A stretch of DNA of 64,000 bases from positions 18,458,763 through 18,522,762 of the forward strand of contig JAPTYO010000007.1 of assembly GCA_036873135.1 (NCBI GenBank), read 5' to 3'. The notes under the pieces were generated by a model, which had not been told where the DNA came from, did no database searches, and saw nothing but the letters and a program-made list of their open reading frames with translations. The first letter of the stretch is position 1. Each line of letters starts with the position of its first letter. Made by a program: the position numbers and the translations under genes. Below are positions 1 through 10,788 of this stretch, piece after piece. This DNA comes from Clarkia xantiana subsp. parviflora (taxonomy: Eukaryota; Streptophyta; Magnoliopsida; Myrtales; Onagraceae).

Positions 1-1815
1 AGAGTATTTCGGAAATTATTTAATATTAAACAGTTTTTAATCTTCATTACTCATATTTGAAACTGATCGATTTGAAATCAGAATCTACTAGTAGCCCTTT
101 GTGACGGAAAATTCTTGTGTCTTTAATTCTCACCATTCTAGGGTTCATTCTTAGGGTTTTAGAAAAAACTACCAAGAGAGTGTGACACTTGTCATTCATA
201 TATTGGCTTGGTGTAAACACCAAGCCTACACAAGAATTTCCCGTTTGTGACTAATCGGTTCCGAAAACCCTAAACCGAATTCGAAAGTCCCAAAATACTA
301 ATTTAACTAGAGAAGACTAATATTAAAAAACTAGAAAAGCTTGAAGATTAAATAATATGTATTCTTAGGTAAGGTCGGAATTTTTTCTAAAAAAGAAAAC
401 TGTGTGGACACAACACCAACCGCACCCATGGCCCACTCCTGCGACTCCAATTTTCATCAATTGGGTTCATCTGAATGAATGAATATAACCTTCAATTTGG
501 TTTCCCACGAAAATCGAAGTACAAAAAAGGCCAAACATGATGATGGCATTGATGAGGTGGCAATGAAGACCATGCAAACTCTTTTTTCGTAATAGACCAT
601 GCAAATTCGCTTTGTATGTTACCGTCTAAATCTCATTTAAAAATGGCGTAACCATTCAACGATTTATCTATTAATTAGAAAATTTGTATACAAACAGTTA
701 ACATCTTATCCCTTATATTCTAGTTGGGCGTGAATATAGATTATGTTAGGCCCTAACACCTAAAACATCGGTTTGACTTCAAAATTTTAAAAGCACTTTA
801 TTTTATGTTTTATTTGCAATTTTATCCAAAATGTTTTTAAAATAAAACCCTTATTTTCAGTTGCTACTATATACACCTCGACGGTTAAAATTCTAATTTT
901 TTTAGAAAAAAAATCCTTACAATAATTTTTATTAAAATATTATATTTAAAATATTTCAAAAATTGGGGAAAAAACAAAGAATAAAATATGAAACAATACT
1001 TAAAAATTAGTAAAAATATTACATTCTGTAACGTTTTGTTACATTCTAACATGGACGAATATGATTGTATAAGTTGATTATAAAACAAATGATACATTAT
1101 ATTCTAACTCAAATAATATAAAATGTTATAATGTATTTCAACCTTATATCAAATGATTGTAAAAAAAAAAAATCACTTCGTCAATTTTTTAAGTTATATA
1201 TGATTAACTTTCATAAAAAAACATATACATCAACAAGTTTTTTAATCGTTCTAACATATTTAAATCATTCTCAAAAGACATTATTTTTACTTTTTTTTTT
1301 TCTAAAGATTTTTATGCAAATAATTATATCATACATTAATATTTTATTTTATGAAGAATAACTATATCTGCACATGGTTTAATTCTATATGAACAATTAT
1401 AATTTTAAAAATAAAATCGAGGATGATATTCTACATAAATTTCACAAAAAGGCTAATTAAATATTTTTACGCAAAAATTATGATTATATATGAACTAAAA
1501 TATTTGATACGAAATATGAAATAATTACTATTAAGTTTCACAATTGATTTTTTTTTTTTTTTTTTATGGTTGTATTATTACTTAACTTTAAATCATAAAT
1601 ATGAATATATGATAAATAATATAAAATCTAAAATATTAAGTTAAATAATGTTAAATAAAAGCATATACAATTTTTCAGTTAAGTTAATAATCAAATCAAC
1701 CTAATATATACAAAGTGATTTGTATACTATTTATTTTCTATTTATTGACATTTAATATATTCACTTTTAAATTAATTTAAATTTATAAAATGATAACTTG
1801 AATATATTTTACATT
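1..1815. other. AT-rich non-coding DNA, possible Helitron interior
   Basis: No credible gene is visible. Open frames at 885-1097 and 1131-1361 are low-complexity Phe/Ile/Lys/Leu translations of A/T runs. The right part lies upstream of a Helitron-type 3' terminus, so some of it may be Helitron interior. I could not identify a convincing 5' TC terminus in the window. Confidence 0.5.
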
Positions 1816-1843
1816 CCGCGCAAAGCGCGGATGTATTATCTAG
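1816..1843 (+). mobile_element. Helitron 3' terminus (hairpin plus CTAG)
   Basis: A perfect GC-rich hairpin, CCGCGC-AAA-GCGCGG (1816-1830), is followed after nine bases by CTAG (1840-1843) and a T. Plant Helitrons end in CTRR, preceded by a short hairpin about ten bases upstream, and insert between A and T. The GC-rich stem stands out in very AT-rich surroundings. The 5' end was not located, so element length is unknown. It is probably non-autonomous, since no Rep/helicase coding is visible upstream. Confidence 0.65.
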
Positions 1844-1844
1844 T

Positions 1845-3339
1845 TAATAATAACATTAAAAAAAATAAAAAAAATTTAATTACACGTTGCAATCATTGAA
1901 GTTTTAACCCTACTTATTATTCTCCTAATTCGACACATCTAAAGAAATATAATTATATTTAATTAAATTAGATAATAACACATAAAATGAAACGATGAAA
2001 CAAACAATTTTTAAGTTTAAAAATAATTCTAAAGCTTCTAACTTTAATATGTATTATTGTGTTATAGTAAAACCATCGATTTTAAACCTCTTTACAACAT
2101 TATATATTTATATATAATTTTATGTCTAAAAATATATTTTATTATTATTATATTATCTATTCTTAAAATTTCAATTAAATATCTATAGATTTTCTTTTAT
2201 GTATTATAATTTACAAACGATTTTTTAATACGAAAATATAAATGAAAACATTTCTAAGTAATATTTTTATATTTCTAATAAATTAATCAACAGTTCAATT
2301 ATATACACTCGTTTTAAAAATGAATTTATACCTTCCGAAGTTAATCACATTATAATATATATATATAAAAATTCGAAAAAGAATTTTGCATATCCCACGA
2401 GAGAAAAGCTCTTATTTTAATTTTGTTCTTCCATTTTCATACGCTGATGATGCGTTGACAAATTCATTGTATTTTTTCGCCACGTGGCCTTTAAACTTGG
2501 AATAATGCTAAAAACTGAGAAAATTCCCGTGAAAAATTTGACGAAAGTTAGGTGGGCTCCACTCATAAATGTGCCAGCTTTTATCTCCGTTGAAAACATA
2601 TATTCTACTAATTTTTATTCCAAGTATACCCTTTATTATTTTCCTCCTTGCTTTCCAATACTTAGTTAACAATACCAAATTTATCTTTCTATTACAACTC
2701 ACACCGTCATCCATCCATCCATCACTTATTATAATTTTTTTTTTGCTGATATAATATAATTAATTGTTCAGCCTATTACATTTTTTTTTCAAATATAAAA
2801 AATAAGTAATTATATATATAATTTTTTTTTTGTTGAAAGTGAAACTACTATGTTTATATTACATTAAAATTGTGTATATCTGATTTTTTTATGCTACACA
2901 AATTTACGACTTTAAAATAAATACCATTGAATTTTTTTTTTTGTTAACATTTGTATATACAGTCTATTTAATTTAATTTATCTTATCTAACCATGATTTT
3001 GACTTTAATCTTTTATAGTAAATCAATTTTAGACTTATTTGTTTAATTAACCAGTTCCTTAATTAATTCAAATTTCTAGTTAGTTATATAATTAACAGTG
3101 ATTCAAAAATAAAATTTTTTCAAAGTATCGTTATAGGTTGGATTTCCAAAATGTAATTGTTTAAAAACGTGATTATTATATCATGTTTTTTTATTTATTA
3201 CTAGTAATAAAAATAAGAATAAGCCTAATTGGTACATTACCATCAACAAATTTATATTAATAACTTTTTTTGTAACATATACTCGTAACTATTTGGTTCT
3301 ATATTTTTGATATTTTATATGGCAGTATAGTTATCTATT
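1845..3339. other. AT-rich intergenic DNA left of the copia element
   Basis: No gene is recognised. It consists of long T and A runs and (TA)n stretches. The short frames at 2417-2754 overlap on both strands, resemble nothing I know and lack supporting signals. Confidence 0.5.
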
Positions 3340-3344
3340 GATTA
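3340..3344. repeat. Target-site duplication of copia element (left)
   Basis: GATTA directly precedes the 5' LTR and is repeated at 8261-8265 directly after the 3' LTR. The five-base length is what LTR-retrotransposon integrases produce. Confidence 0.95.
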
Positions 3345-3554
3345 TGTTAGAATATCAAGTGTATGCTTTGCTGTCAGCTAAGTCGGTTATTTTTGTTGTT
3401 TAGTCTTAGCTGTCCAAGTTAGGTCCTAATATAAAAGCAACTCTCTGTAATAACTAAAGATACTTTTACTGTTGCTAAGATCCATTCTAGTAGAAATTCT
3501 CTAGATCTCAATTGAGACTAGAGCCTCTGCTATTGTTCGTCCCTCACGTTGACA
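3345..3554 (+). repeat. 5' LTR of copia element
   Basis: 210 bp, TG...CA, identical by eye to 8051-8260. It contains a TATA-like box (about 3428-3436) that should start the genomic RNA. Confidence 0.97.
3428..3436 (+). promoter_or_regulatory. TATA-like box in copia LTR
   Basis: AATATAAAA lies about 120 bases before the end of the LTR. It is the only good TATA-like motif in the LTR and is suitably placed to define the R region. Confidence 0.6.
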
Positions 3555-3566
3555 TGGTATCAGAGC
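3555..3566 (+). other. Primer-binding site (initiator tRNA-Met type)
   Basis: TGGTATCAGAGC follows the 5' LTR with no gap. This is the standard plant copia primer-binding site complementary to the 3' end of initiator methionine tRNA. Confidence 0.93.
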
Positions 3567-3687
3567 TTCGTTACGAGTTTCCTGATTGTTCTTCCGCGTC
3601 GAGATTGATTCAATCGTCTTCTTCGTTGCTCATCGCATTTTCGCTTCTCTTCATCTGACTTCAGTTCCGATCGCTGCAGAGATTTCC

Positions 3688-6600
3688 ATGGAAAATCGAG
3701 ATGCTCAATTACTTCCACCTCCGGCGTATTCATTTGATGATCCACTCTACTTGCATCCTTCAGATTCCAATGTTCAGTTGTCTGAATTCAAGCTTACAGG
3801 ACCTGAAAACTATCAATTATGGAGCAGAGCAGCAATTGCTCAACTCTTAGCGAAGAATAAACTAGTGCTCATTGATGGAACTTGCACTCGAGACTCCGTT
3901 CCACCTGAACAACGATCACGGTGGGATCGGTGTAATGCGGTTGTCCGTACGTGGCTGATGCATGCTGTTTCACCAGAATTAGTTAGCGGAGTCCTTTATA
4001 TCCCTACTGCTTTTCAGATCTGGAAAGATCTACGTGAACGTTTTGAGGCAGTGGACGGAACAAGAGTTTTCCAGCTCCATCGAGAGATTTGCACGGTTCA
4101 GCAAGGTACTTTAAGCATTTCTGCGTATTTTACAAAATTACGTGGTCTATGGGATGAGTTTGCTGCTGTTTTTGGTTTGCCTGAATGCAATTGTGGAGGA
4201 TTAGAGCAGTTTATGGAGTTACATGAGCGCATGAAATTGTTTCAGTTTCTTATGGGCTTAAACGAGTCTTATCATGGTGTTCGAAGCAACCTTTTGCTTT
4301 CTAAGCCTCTACCTACAGTTAATTCCGCTTATAATTCATTGATGCAAGAAGAGAATCAAAGAATTGTTACTGGTTTAATGCATAATCCCGTTGATGATTC
4401 TGCTGTCGCTTTATACTCTACTGGAAAACAAAATTTGCCTCGTCGTGATTGGAGTTCCATTCTATGTACTTACTGTGGTCGTAAGGGTCACAGTGAGGAT
4501 CGTTGCTTCAAAAAGTACCCTCAGTTGCGAAAACAATATGAGGAGAATCGTATGAAATCGAGATCAGCTGCCATTGCTGATAGTTATCATGGCAGCTCAG
4601 CTAATTTCATTAGCAATGATACTCTTGCTGAGTCTAGTCACTCATCTGCTAGTAATGTCAAGGTTGATGGATTCAATATCTCTCGTGCTCAAGTTGAAAA
4701 GTTGCTCAAACTCATTCCACCGGATAGTCCTCTATCGAGTTCTGGAGATATGATGGCTAATATTGCAGGTATGCAATGCCTTTCTGCTACTTGCTTCTCA
4801 TCTGCAATTTTATCTGATTCATGGGTGTTAGATACTGGAGCGACCGATCATATGACTTCTCATGTTGATTGGCTTATCAATGTGCGGAGGAATACTTCCA
4901 TGAATTCTAAGGTGAAAATGCCTAATGGATCTGGCACTCATGTTACTCATTTTGGGGATTATCGTATGTCTACTGGAGAATTACTGCAGAATGTATTATA
5001 CATTCCTTCTTTCAGATTTAATCTGATCTCCATACCAAAATTGACCCGAGATTTGCATTGCTCAGTTATTTTTAAGACTAATGGGGCTTTTCTCCAGGAC
5101 CTTTCACTTGGGACTCAGAGGCAGATTGGGATTTTGCGTGATCGTCTGTATTGGCTGATACAAGGAAGTGGATCAGATGCTAGAGAAGAAAAGCAGAAGC
5201 AGAGTTCTTTTTTGGTTAATAAAGTTGATGCAAGTGCTGAAACCAAACTTTGGCATTTCCGTTTGGGTCATTCTCCTTCAGTTGTTTTGAAACATTTGGG
5301 CATTGTTAAATCACTCGATGATACTTGTATTAAGAATTGTGCAATTTGCCCATTGGCTAAGCAACCTCGACTTCCTTTTCCCTCGTCTGCAACTACTACT
5401 TCTGCCTGTTTTGAGTTACTTCACATGGATGTTTGGGGACCCTATAAGTCACCAACTCCGGAGGGCTTTCAGTATTTTCTGACGATCGTAGATGATTTTA
5501 GTCGATGCACTTGGTTATTTTTTATGAGGGTCAAGAGCGACACAATGATTCTCATTAAGGACTTTCTCAATTATGTTCATACTCAGTTTCAGCAGAAAGT
5601 TAAACAAGTTCGAAGTGATAACGGGACAGAGTTTTTTAATGATCTTTGTTCTACTCTTTTTCGAACCAAAGGCATTGTACATCAAAGTAGCTGCGTGGGA
5701 ACACCACAACAAAATGGAGTTGCTGAACGTAAACATAGGCACCTTCTTAACGTAGCACGAGCCTTGCGTTTTCAGTCCTCTCTTCCAGTTAATTTCTGGG
5801 GATATTGTGTGCAAACAGCAGCATACTTAATCAATTTACTACCTACACCTGTGCTCAAGGGAAGATCACCGTATGAGATACTGCACCAAAAGACTCCCAC
5901 ACTACAGCACCTTCGTGCTTTTGGGTGTTTATGTCATGCTACTAATTTTCGAGACCGTGATAAGTTCGCTCCACGTGCCATTCCATCTATTTTTTTGGGC
6001 TACTCAACTACCCAAAAGGGTTACAGATTGATGAATTTGCAAACTAAGACTCTATTTGTCAGCCGAGATGTGGTGTTTTCTGAGACAATCTTTCCATTTG
6101 CTCAACAAAAGTCTGCAGTAACACTGAGGCCCGCTCACAATGTCGATGATGAGGAGTTTGATGGACAGTCCAATGAGTTGCAGCTGCATCAGTTGAATAA
6201 TGAACATGTTGAACATGAAACAGATACTTCAGACTCTGAAGTAGTTGAGAACATTCCTCGAAAGTCCACCAGAGTGGTTCGACCACCAATTTGGCAGCAG
6301 GACTATATTTGTTCTGCAGCTCATGTTTCCTTTTCCATTGGGAATTACCTCACTTATGATCATTTGTCACCAAAATTCAGTTCTTTTCTTGGTCAAATGT
6401 CCAAGATTACTGAACCCTACACATATCACGAAGCTGTAAAAGACAAGAGATGGGTAGAGGCTATGAACATTGAAATCCAAGCACTTGAAGAAAATAAAAC
6501 CTGGGAAGTTGTCTCTCTGCCACTAGGAAAGAAGGCGATAGGAAGCAAATGGGTCTACAAAGTGAAGTATAATGCGGATGGTACTATTGAACGTTTCAAG

Positions 6601-8043
6601 GCAAGACTAGTTGCAAAGGGTTTCAGTCAATTAGAGGGCATTGACTACACCGAAACCTTCTCTCCAGTAGTCAAGATGGTCACCGTCCGAATCGTTTTGG
6701 CAATAGCAGCTGCACAAGGTTGGCCCTTGCACCAAATGGATGTTTACAATGCATTCTTACAAGGTGATTTGGAAGAAGAAGTGTATATGCAAATTCCTTT
6801 GGGTTTTCATCTTTCCAAGCAGCAACATGGAGGTCATTACGCTTGTAGGTTGCGGAAGTCACTTTATGGGCTCAAACAAGCATCTAGACAATGGAATCGC
6901 AAACTCACCGAAGTTTTACTCGACCATGGTTATACTCAAAGTCTATATGACTACTCCCTTTTCACGAAAATCAGTGGAAGCAATATTGTTATGCTTCTTG
7001 TTTATGTAGATGACATTTTGCTCACTGGTTCAGATACTGGAATGATAAAAGAGCTGAGAGAGGTTTTACAATCAAAATTCAAGATTAAAGATCTTGGAAA
7101 GTTGCAATATTTCTTAGGGATAGAGGTTGCACGATCTCCAGAGGGATTGGTGCTGAATCAAAGAAAATATGCGCTCGAGTTGATCTCAGAGGCTGGATTA
7201 AGTGCTGCCAAGCCTGCTATCACACCTGCAGAACAGAATCTCAAGCTTACTTCGGTTGAATATGACAAACTCTTTGGGAAAGAACAGCAAGGAGATGGTC
7301 TTTTTGACAAACCTGAGCGATATAGAAGACTTGTTGGCAGATTGTTGTACCTAACTGTCACAAGGCCCGACATTGCTTATACTGTCCAACATTTAAGTCA
7401 GTTCATACATTCTCCAAAACAATCACACTATGAGGCAGCATTGAGGGTAATACGCTATATTAAGAGACGACCTGGATTAGGAATTTTCTTTCCTGCAAAC
7501 ACAGAACTTGGCTTAAGCATCTTTTGTGATTCGGATTGGGCTTCATGTTTGATGACCCGCAAGTCTGTGAGTGGGTATTGTGTAAAACTTGGGGCCTCAC
7601 TTGTATCTTGGAAGGTCAAAAAGCAGGACACGGTATCCAGATCGTCAGCAGAGGCGGAATATAGAGCAATGGGAGCTGCAGTGGCTGAAGGCATTTGGAT
7701 TCGAGGGTTGCTTGAGGAACTTGGTTTTAAGCAATCAAATTCAGCTCAGTTGTATTGTGATAATCAGGCCGCACTTCAGATAGCCTCCAATCCCATGTAC
7801 CATGAGAGAACCAAACATATTGAAGTGGATTGTCATTTTGTGCGCGATCATATAGTGAAAAAGGTAGTTCAACCTCAGTACTTGACTACAAAAGAGCAGC
7901 TTGCAGATTTACTCACAAAAGCCTTGGGAAGTCATCAACATAATAGCCTTCTGAATAAGATGGGCGTGAAGGACATATATAGCACAGATGTTAACATGAT
8001 AGATAATGCAGAGAGTGTAGAAGTTCATGAGGCATCCACTTGA
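3688..8043 (+). CDS. Copia gag-pol polyprotein, intact
   Basis: A 1,451-residue polyprotein. I start it at the ATG at 3688; the frame is open further upstream to 3586 but without ATG. Order: an N-terminal gag domain; a CCHC zinc knuckle near residue 260; aspartic protease DTGA near 382; an integrase HHCC zinc finger from about 520; a DDE core with Asp near 581 and 644 and Glu near 680 in GVAERKHR; reverse transcriptase with YVDD near 1106; and RNase H with Asp near 1281, Glu in SSAEAEYRA, and DNQAA. All catalytic motifs are present with no stop or frameshift. The stop codon abuts the polypurine tract. The product should replicate the element through a cytoplasmic virus-like particle and integrate the cDNA in the nucleus. 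Confidence 0.96.
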   Translation: MENRDAQLLPPPAYSFDDPLYLHPSDSNVQLSEFKLTGPENYQLWSRAAIAQLLAKNKLVLIDGTCTRDSVPPEQRSRWDRCNAVVRTWLMHAVSPELVSGVLYIPTAFQIWKDLRERFEAVDGTRVFQLHREICTVQQGTLSISAYFTKLRGLWDEFAAVFGLPECNCGGLEQFMELHERMKLFQFLMGLNESYHGVRSNLLLSKPLPTVNSAYNSLMQEENQRIVTGLMHNPVDDSAVALYSTGKQNLPRRDWSSILCTYCGRKGHSEDRCFKKYPQLRKQYEENRMKSRSAAIADSYHGSSANFISNDTLAESSHSSASNVKVDGFNISRAQVEKLLKLIPPDSPLSSSGDMMANIAGMQCLSATCFSSAILSDSWVLDTGATDHMTSHVDWLINVRRNTSMNSKVKMPNGSGTHVTHFGDYRMSTGELLQNVLYIPSFRFNLISIPKLTRDLHCSVIFKTNGAFLQDLSLGTQRQIGILRDRLYWLIQGSGSDAREEKQKQSSFLVNKVDASAETKLWHFRLGHSPSVVLKHLGIVKSLDDTCIKNCAICPLAKQPRLPFPSSATTTSACFELLHMDVWGPYKSPTPEGFQYFLTIVDDFSRCTWLFFMRVKSDTMILIKDFLNYVHTQFQQKVKQVRSDNGTEFFNDLCSTLFRTKGIVHQSSCVGTPQQNGVAERKHRHLLNVARALRFQSSLPVNFWGYCVQTAAYLINLLPTPVLKGRSPYEILHQKTPTLQHLRAFGCLCHATNFRDRDKFAPRAIPSIFLGYSTTQKGYRLMNLQTKTLFVSRDVVFSETIFPFAQQKSAVTLRPAHNVDDEEFDGQSNELQLHQLNNEHVEHETDTSDSEVVENIPRKSTRVVRPPIWQQDYICSAAHVSFSIGNYLTYDHLSPKFSSFLGQMSKITEPYTYHEAVKDKRWVEAMNIEIQALEENKTWEVVSLPLGKKAIGSKWVYKVKYNADGTIERFKARLVAKGFSQLEGIDYTETFSPVVKMVTVRIVLAIAAAQGWPLHQMDVYNAFLQGDLEEEVYMQIPLGFHLSKQQHGGHYACRLRKSLYGLKQASRQWNRKLTEVLLDHGYTQSLYDYSLFTKISGSNIVMLLVYVDDILLTGSDTGMIKELREVLQSKFKIKDLGKLQYFLGIEVARSPEGLVLNQRKYALELISEAGLSAAKPAITPAEQNLKLTSVEYDKLFGKEQQGDGLFDKPERYRRLVGRLLYLTVTRPDIAYTVQHLSQFIHSPKQSHYEAALRVIRYIKRRPGLGIFFPANTELGLSIFCDSDWASCLMTRKSVSGYCVKLGASLVSWKVKKQDTVSRSSAEAEYRAMGAAVAEGIWIRGLLEELGFKQSNSAQLYCDNQAALQIASNPMYHERTKHIEVDCHFVRDHIVKKVVQPQYLTTKEQLADLLTKALGSHQHNSLLNKMGVKDIYSTDVNMIDNAESVEVHEAST

Positions 8044-8050
8044 GGGGGGC
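8042..8050 (+). other. Polypurine tract of copia element
   Basis: GAGGGGGGC overlaps the end of the gag-pol stop codon and abuts the 3' LTR. This is the plus-strand DNA priming site. Confidence 0.85.
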
Positions 8051-8260
8051 TGTTAGAATATCAAGTGTATGCTTTGCTGTCAGCTAAGTCGGTTATTTTT
8101 GTTGTTTAGTCTTAGCTGTCCAAGTTAGGTCCTAATATAAAAGCAACTCTCTGTAATAACTAAAGATACTTTTACTGTTGCTAAGATCCATTCTAGTAGA
8201 AATTCTCTAGATCTCAATTGAGACTAGAGCCTCTGCTATTGTTCGTCCCTCACGTTGACA
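8051..8260 (+). repeat. 3' LTR of copia element
   Basis: 210 bp, identical by eye to the 5' LTR. It is followed at 8261-8265 by the second copy of the GATTA duplication. Confidence 0.97.
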
Positions 8261-8265
8261 GATTA

Positions 8266-9265
8266 TTAAAAAAAATTAATGATGGTAGAAGATGTTACTT
8301 GTACGTACTTAGTTTGGAAAAAAAATGTCTACAAAATTATTAGTGGAGGAGCCCACCGTTACTCTATACGTCATCTTTGTGCAAAGAATACAAGAATATA
8401 AAAGGGTAGAATTGTAATAACGAAAATAGAAAATATATAACAAAATCTAATAATTTTTTGGTGGAGCCCACAGTCACTTTCGGTGGATGTTTCACTGTGA
8501 GTTTCTCAGTTTCTAGCACCACTCTTAAACTTGACTTCCATAATTCCATCTCCTGCTTAATTACGTATTTACAATGCTATACATTTTCATTTACTGAAGA
8601 ACGGCGATGGCGACAACAATCGAGATTCGAGGGTGACACAGTTAACAGCTATCTCCAGTTACGCTTCCTATAGAAGCTTCGTTCTGCTTTCAGTGAGTTC
8701 CAAGCGCTAATGCGACAGTAGATATCGTCTCAATTTGGGTTCGTTGTGCTCCTTGTCCTTGGTGCTGCATTTGATGTCACTCCTGAATGTAATAGTGCAA
8801 GTTGGTGAAAGTGAACATTCATTTGCTGAATTTATCTGGTTAAAGTTTAGTGGTTTCAGTAATATTTACATGGAAGGTGATCCATTTTTGTTTCAGTGTT
8901 ACGGCAATAATGCAGTTTTGCTTCTGCCCATCATCTGTTTGTTAAAATGCCCCTGTGACTGACTTCATTGTAAGTTCAATTATTTAGTACATCTCTGCTT
9001 TTCCTGTCATGCATGCTGCCTCTCTTACTCGACTTGGGAGGAACCGTTATTAGTCCTCTAGCTCTTATGATCTTATTCGTTATCTTCCCACCAAAAAAAG
9101 TTCAACTTTAGTAGGGGGAATTTTATTCACCATTTGCTAATACTACCTAATCAATGGTTCTCTTCTTCGACGAAGTCTTCAAAATTATGTCTGTTTAGTA
9201 CATTGGTGAGAAGAACTGATGAATAATCTCCTTACTCAGGTTTAATCGTATCTGCTGGAGACAAA
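8266..9265 (+). other. Upstream region and probable 5' UTR of the IBA57-like gene
   Basis: No separate gene is recognised. Base composition becomes less AT-rich after about 8,460. A pyrimidine-ended CTTACTCAG at 9232-9240, 25 bases before the ATG, could be the acceptor of a 5' UTR intron, with a leader exon somewhere around 8,590-8,730. This is inferred only from composition and the splice-like site. Confidence 0.4.
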
Positions 9266-10788
9266 ATGCAGTGTCTCAGATCTTCACTCTGCATATCTAG
9301 CTCTACTTTAACCTACACTTACAGAACCCTCCGTTACAATCACCGCGACCTCAATAATCTCAGCTCTCTGGCCTCTCAGCTGAGGTCACGCTCTGTGGTC
9401 CGGTTCAGCGGCCCGGACACGGTGAAGTTTCTGCAGGGTCTGATAACCAATGACGTGAGAAGATTTGCAGCTGCACATGAGGTGTCTTCTTTGTACGCTG
9501 CTCTACTGACACCTCAAGGGAGGTTTTTGTATGATATGTTCTTGTACAAGCCTCCAAGTATAGAGGAAAAGCTTAATGAGGCAGGGTCTGGACCTAGGTT
9601 GAACCGTTGTGGGGAGTTCCAGCTGTTTGCTGATGTCGATTCGGAGGTCTTGGATGAACTCATCCAGACATTCAAAAGGTAAGCCTTTTAATATGGGTTG
9701 GAATGATGCTTTTTTGTTCCTTATTCGCCGTAAGTAAACTGTTACAACACATGAAAAAAATGATTGAGTTAGAACATAGATACTCAAAAGGTCCAAAAGA
9801 AAAAAAAATCATTTTTAAAATTTCGAGTTTCATGTGTTGTTGCATTTGCTCTTGCTGTAAAGACTTTATCCTCTGTCTCTTCTTCTGTTGAGCATAGTTG
9901 GGAGTTGGGACACTCTTCTTAAATTATTCCAGTTTGCAGATATCGCTTAAGATCAAAAGTGGACATTGATAGTGTGGCTGAAGAGTTCTCTTGCTGGCAG
10001 CTCTATGGTGGAAAAATCTCCAACTCATCCTCACCTGAATATGATAATGGGTGGCGATGGTTCAAAGATCCTAGGTTACATTCTCTTGGATATCGGGGGA
10101 TTTTTCCATCTAATACTAAACGTAAGTGTTAAATCCAACCATTTGCAGTTCTCTACTAATGTGATGTCTCCATAATCTTCTCTCACTACTTCTTCAATGC
10201 CGATATTTGAAGCTCCTCTGGTTGAAGCTGAAAAAGAAACCGAAGAAGCAAACTACCTGCTGTGGAGGTTAGACAATGGTGTAGCTGAAGGTTCAACTGA
10301 GATACCAAAAGGTGCATTATGTATATTCTTATATTTTCCGATTCTCACTACTTTTTCAAGTCAATTGGATAAGATGTGTTTACATCTCTCTATGTGTAGG
10401 TGAGGCAATGCCACTAGAATACAATCTAGAAGGCCTTAATGCAATTAGCTTCGATAAAGGCTGCTATGTAGGGCAAGAGTTGATTGCTCGCACCCATCAC
10501 AGAGGGGTCATTCGGAAGCGCTTGATGCCTTTGAAATTTCTGGAAAATGGTGGAAAAGGTAAATCTTTGGATCAGAAAGTTAGTCCTGGTTCTGAAGTTA
10601 TTGATGGTGGAAATGGCAAGAAAGTCGGGGTTGTCACGGCTGCCCTCGACTGTCGGGGTCTAGGGCTTCTGCGGCTGGAGGACGCCTTTAAAGGGGATGA
10701 TAGCCTTACCATCAAAGGGCAAGATAGTGTGAAGGTTGAGGCCATTAAACCAAATTGGTGGCCTCCAGAATGGTTTCACGAGCATTAG
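9266..10788 (+). CDS. IBA57: IBA57-like iron-sulfur cluster assembly factor, mitochondrial (4 exons)
   Basis: Exons 9266-9678, 9940-10121, 10213-10311 and 10400-10788 join in frame through GT-AG introns to give 360 residues. The protein belongs to the YgfZ/GcvT-like folate-binding family. The signature KGCYVGQE lies at about residues 251-258, within a longer conserved stretch ending [10 protein letters not shown]. In eukaryotes IBA57 works with ISCA proteins to mature [4Fe-4S] clusters in mitochondria. The N-terminus is rich in Arg, Ser and Thr with no acidic residues in the first 25, as expected of a mitochondrial targeting peptide. Plants also have a plastid IBA57, usually longer; the short N-terminus favours the mitochondrial form. 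The gene converges on the methyltransferase gene downstream. Confidence 0.9.

Larger units (their letters stand above)
3345..8260 (+). mobile_element. Complete Ty1/copia retrotransposon, 4,916 bp
   Basis: Two LTRs of 210 bp (3345-3554 and 8051-8260) read as identical by eye. They begin TGTTAG and end TTGACA, and a five-base duplication GATTA flanks the element. A primer-binding site starts directly after the 5' LTR, a G-rich polypurine tract directly precedes the 3' LTR, and one uninterrupted gag-pol frame fills the interior in the order gag, protease, integrase, reverse transcriptase, RNase H. Integrase before reverse transcriptase defines Ty1/copia. The short LTRs and compact size resemble the Ale/Retrofit lineage, but I cannot confirm the lineage without a tree. 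Identical LTRs imply very recent insertion. Confidence 0.97.

Noticed and set aside
885..1361. Open frames of 70 and 76 codons
   Set aside because: Low-complexity translations of A/T runs with no family resemblance or gene signals.
2417..2754. Four overlapping frames of about 60 codons on both strands
   Set aside because: Mutually overlapping, no conserved motifs, typical chance frames.
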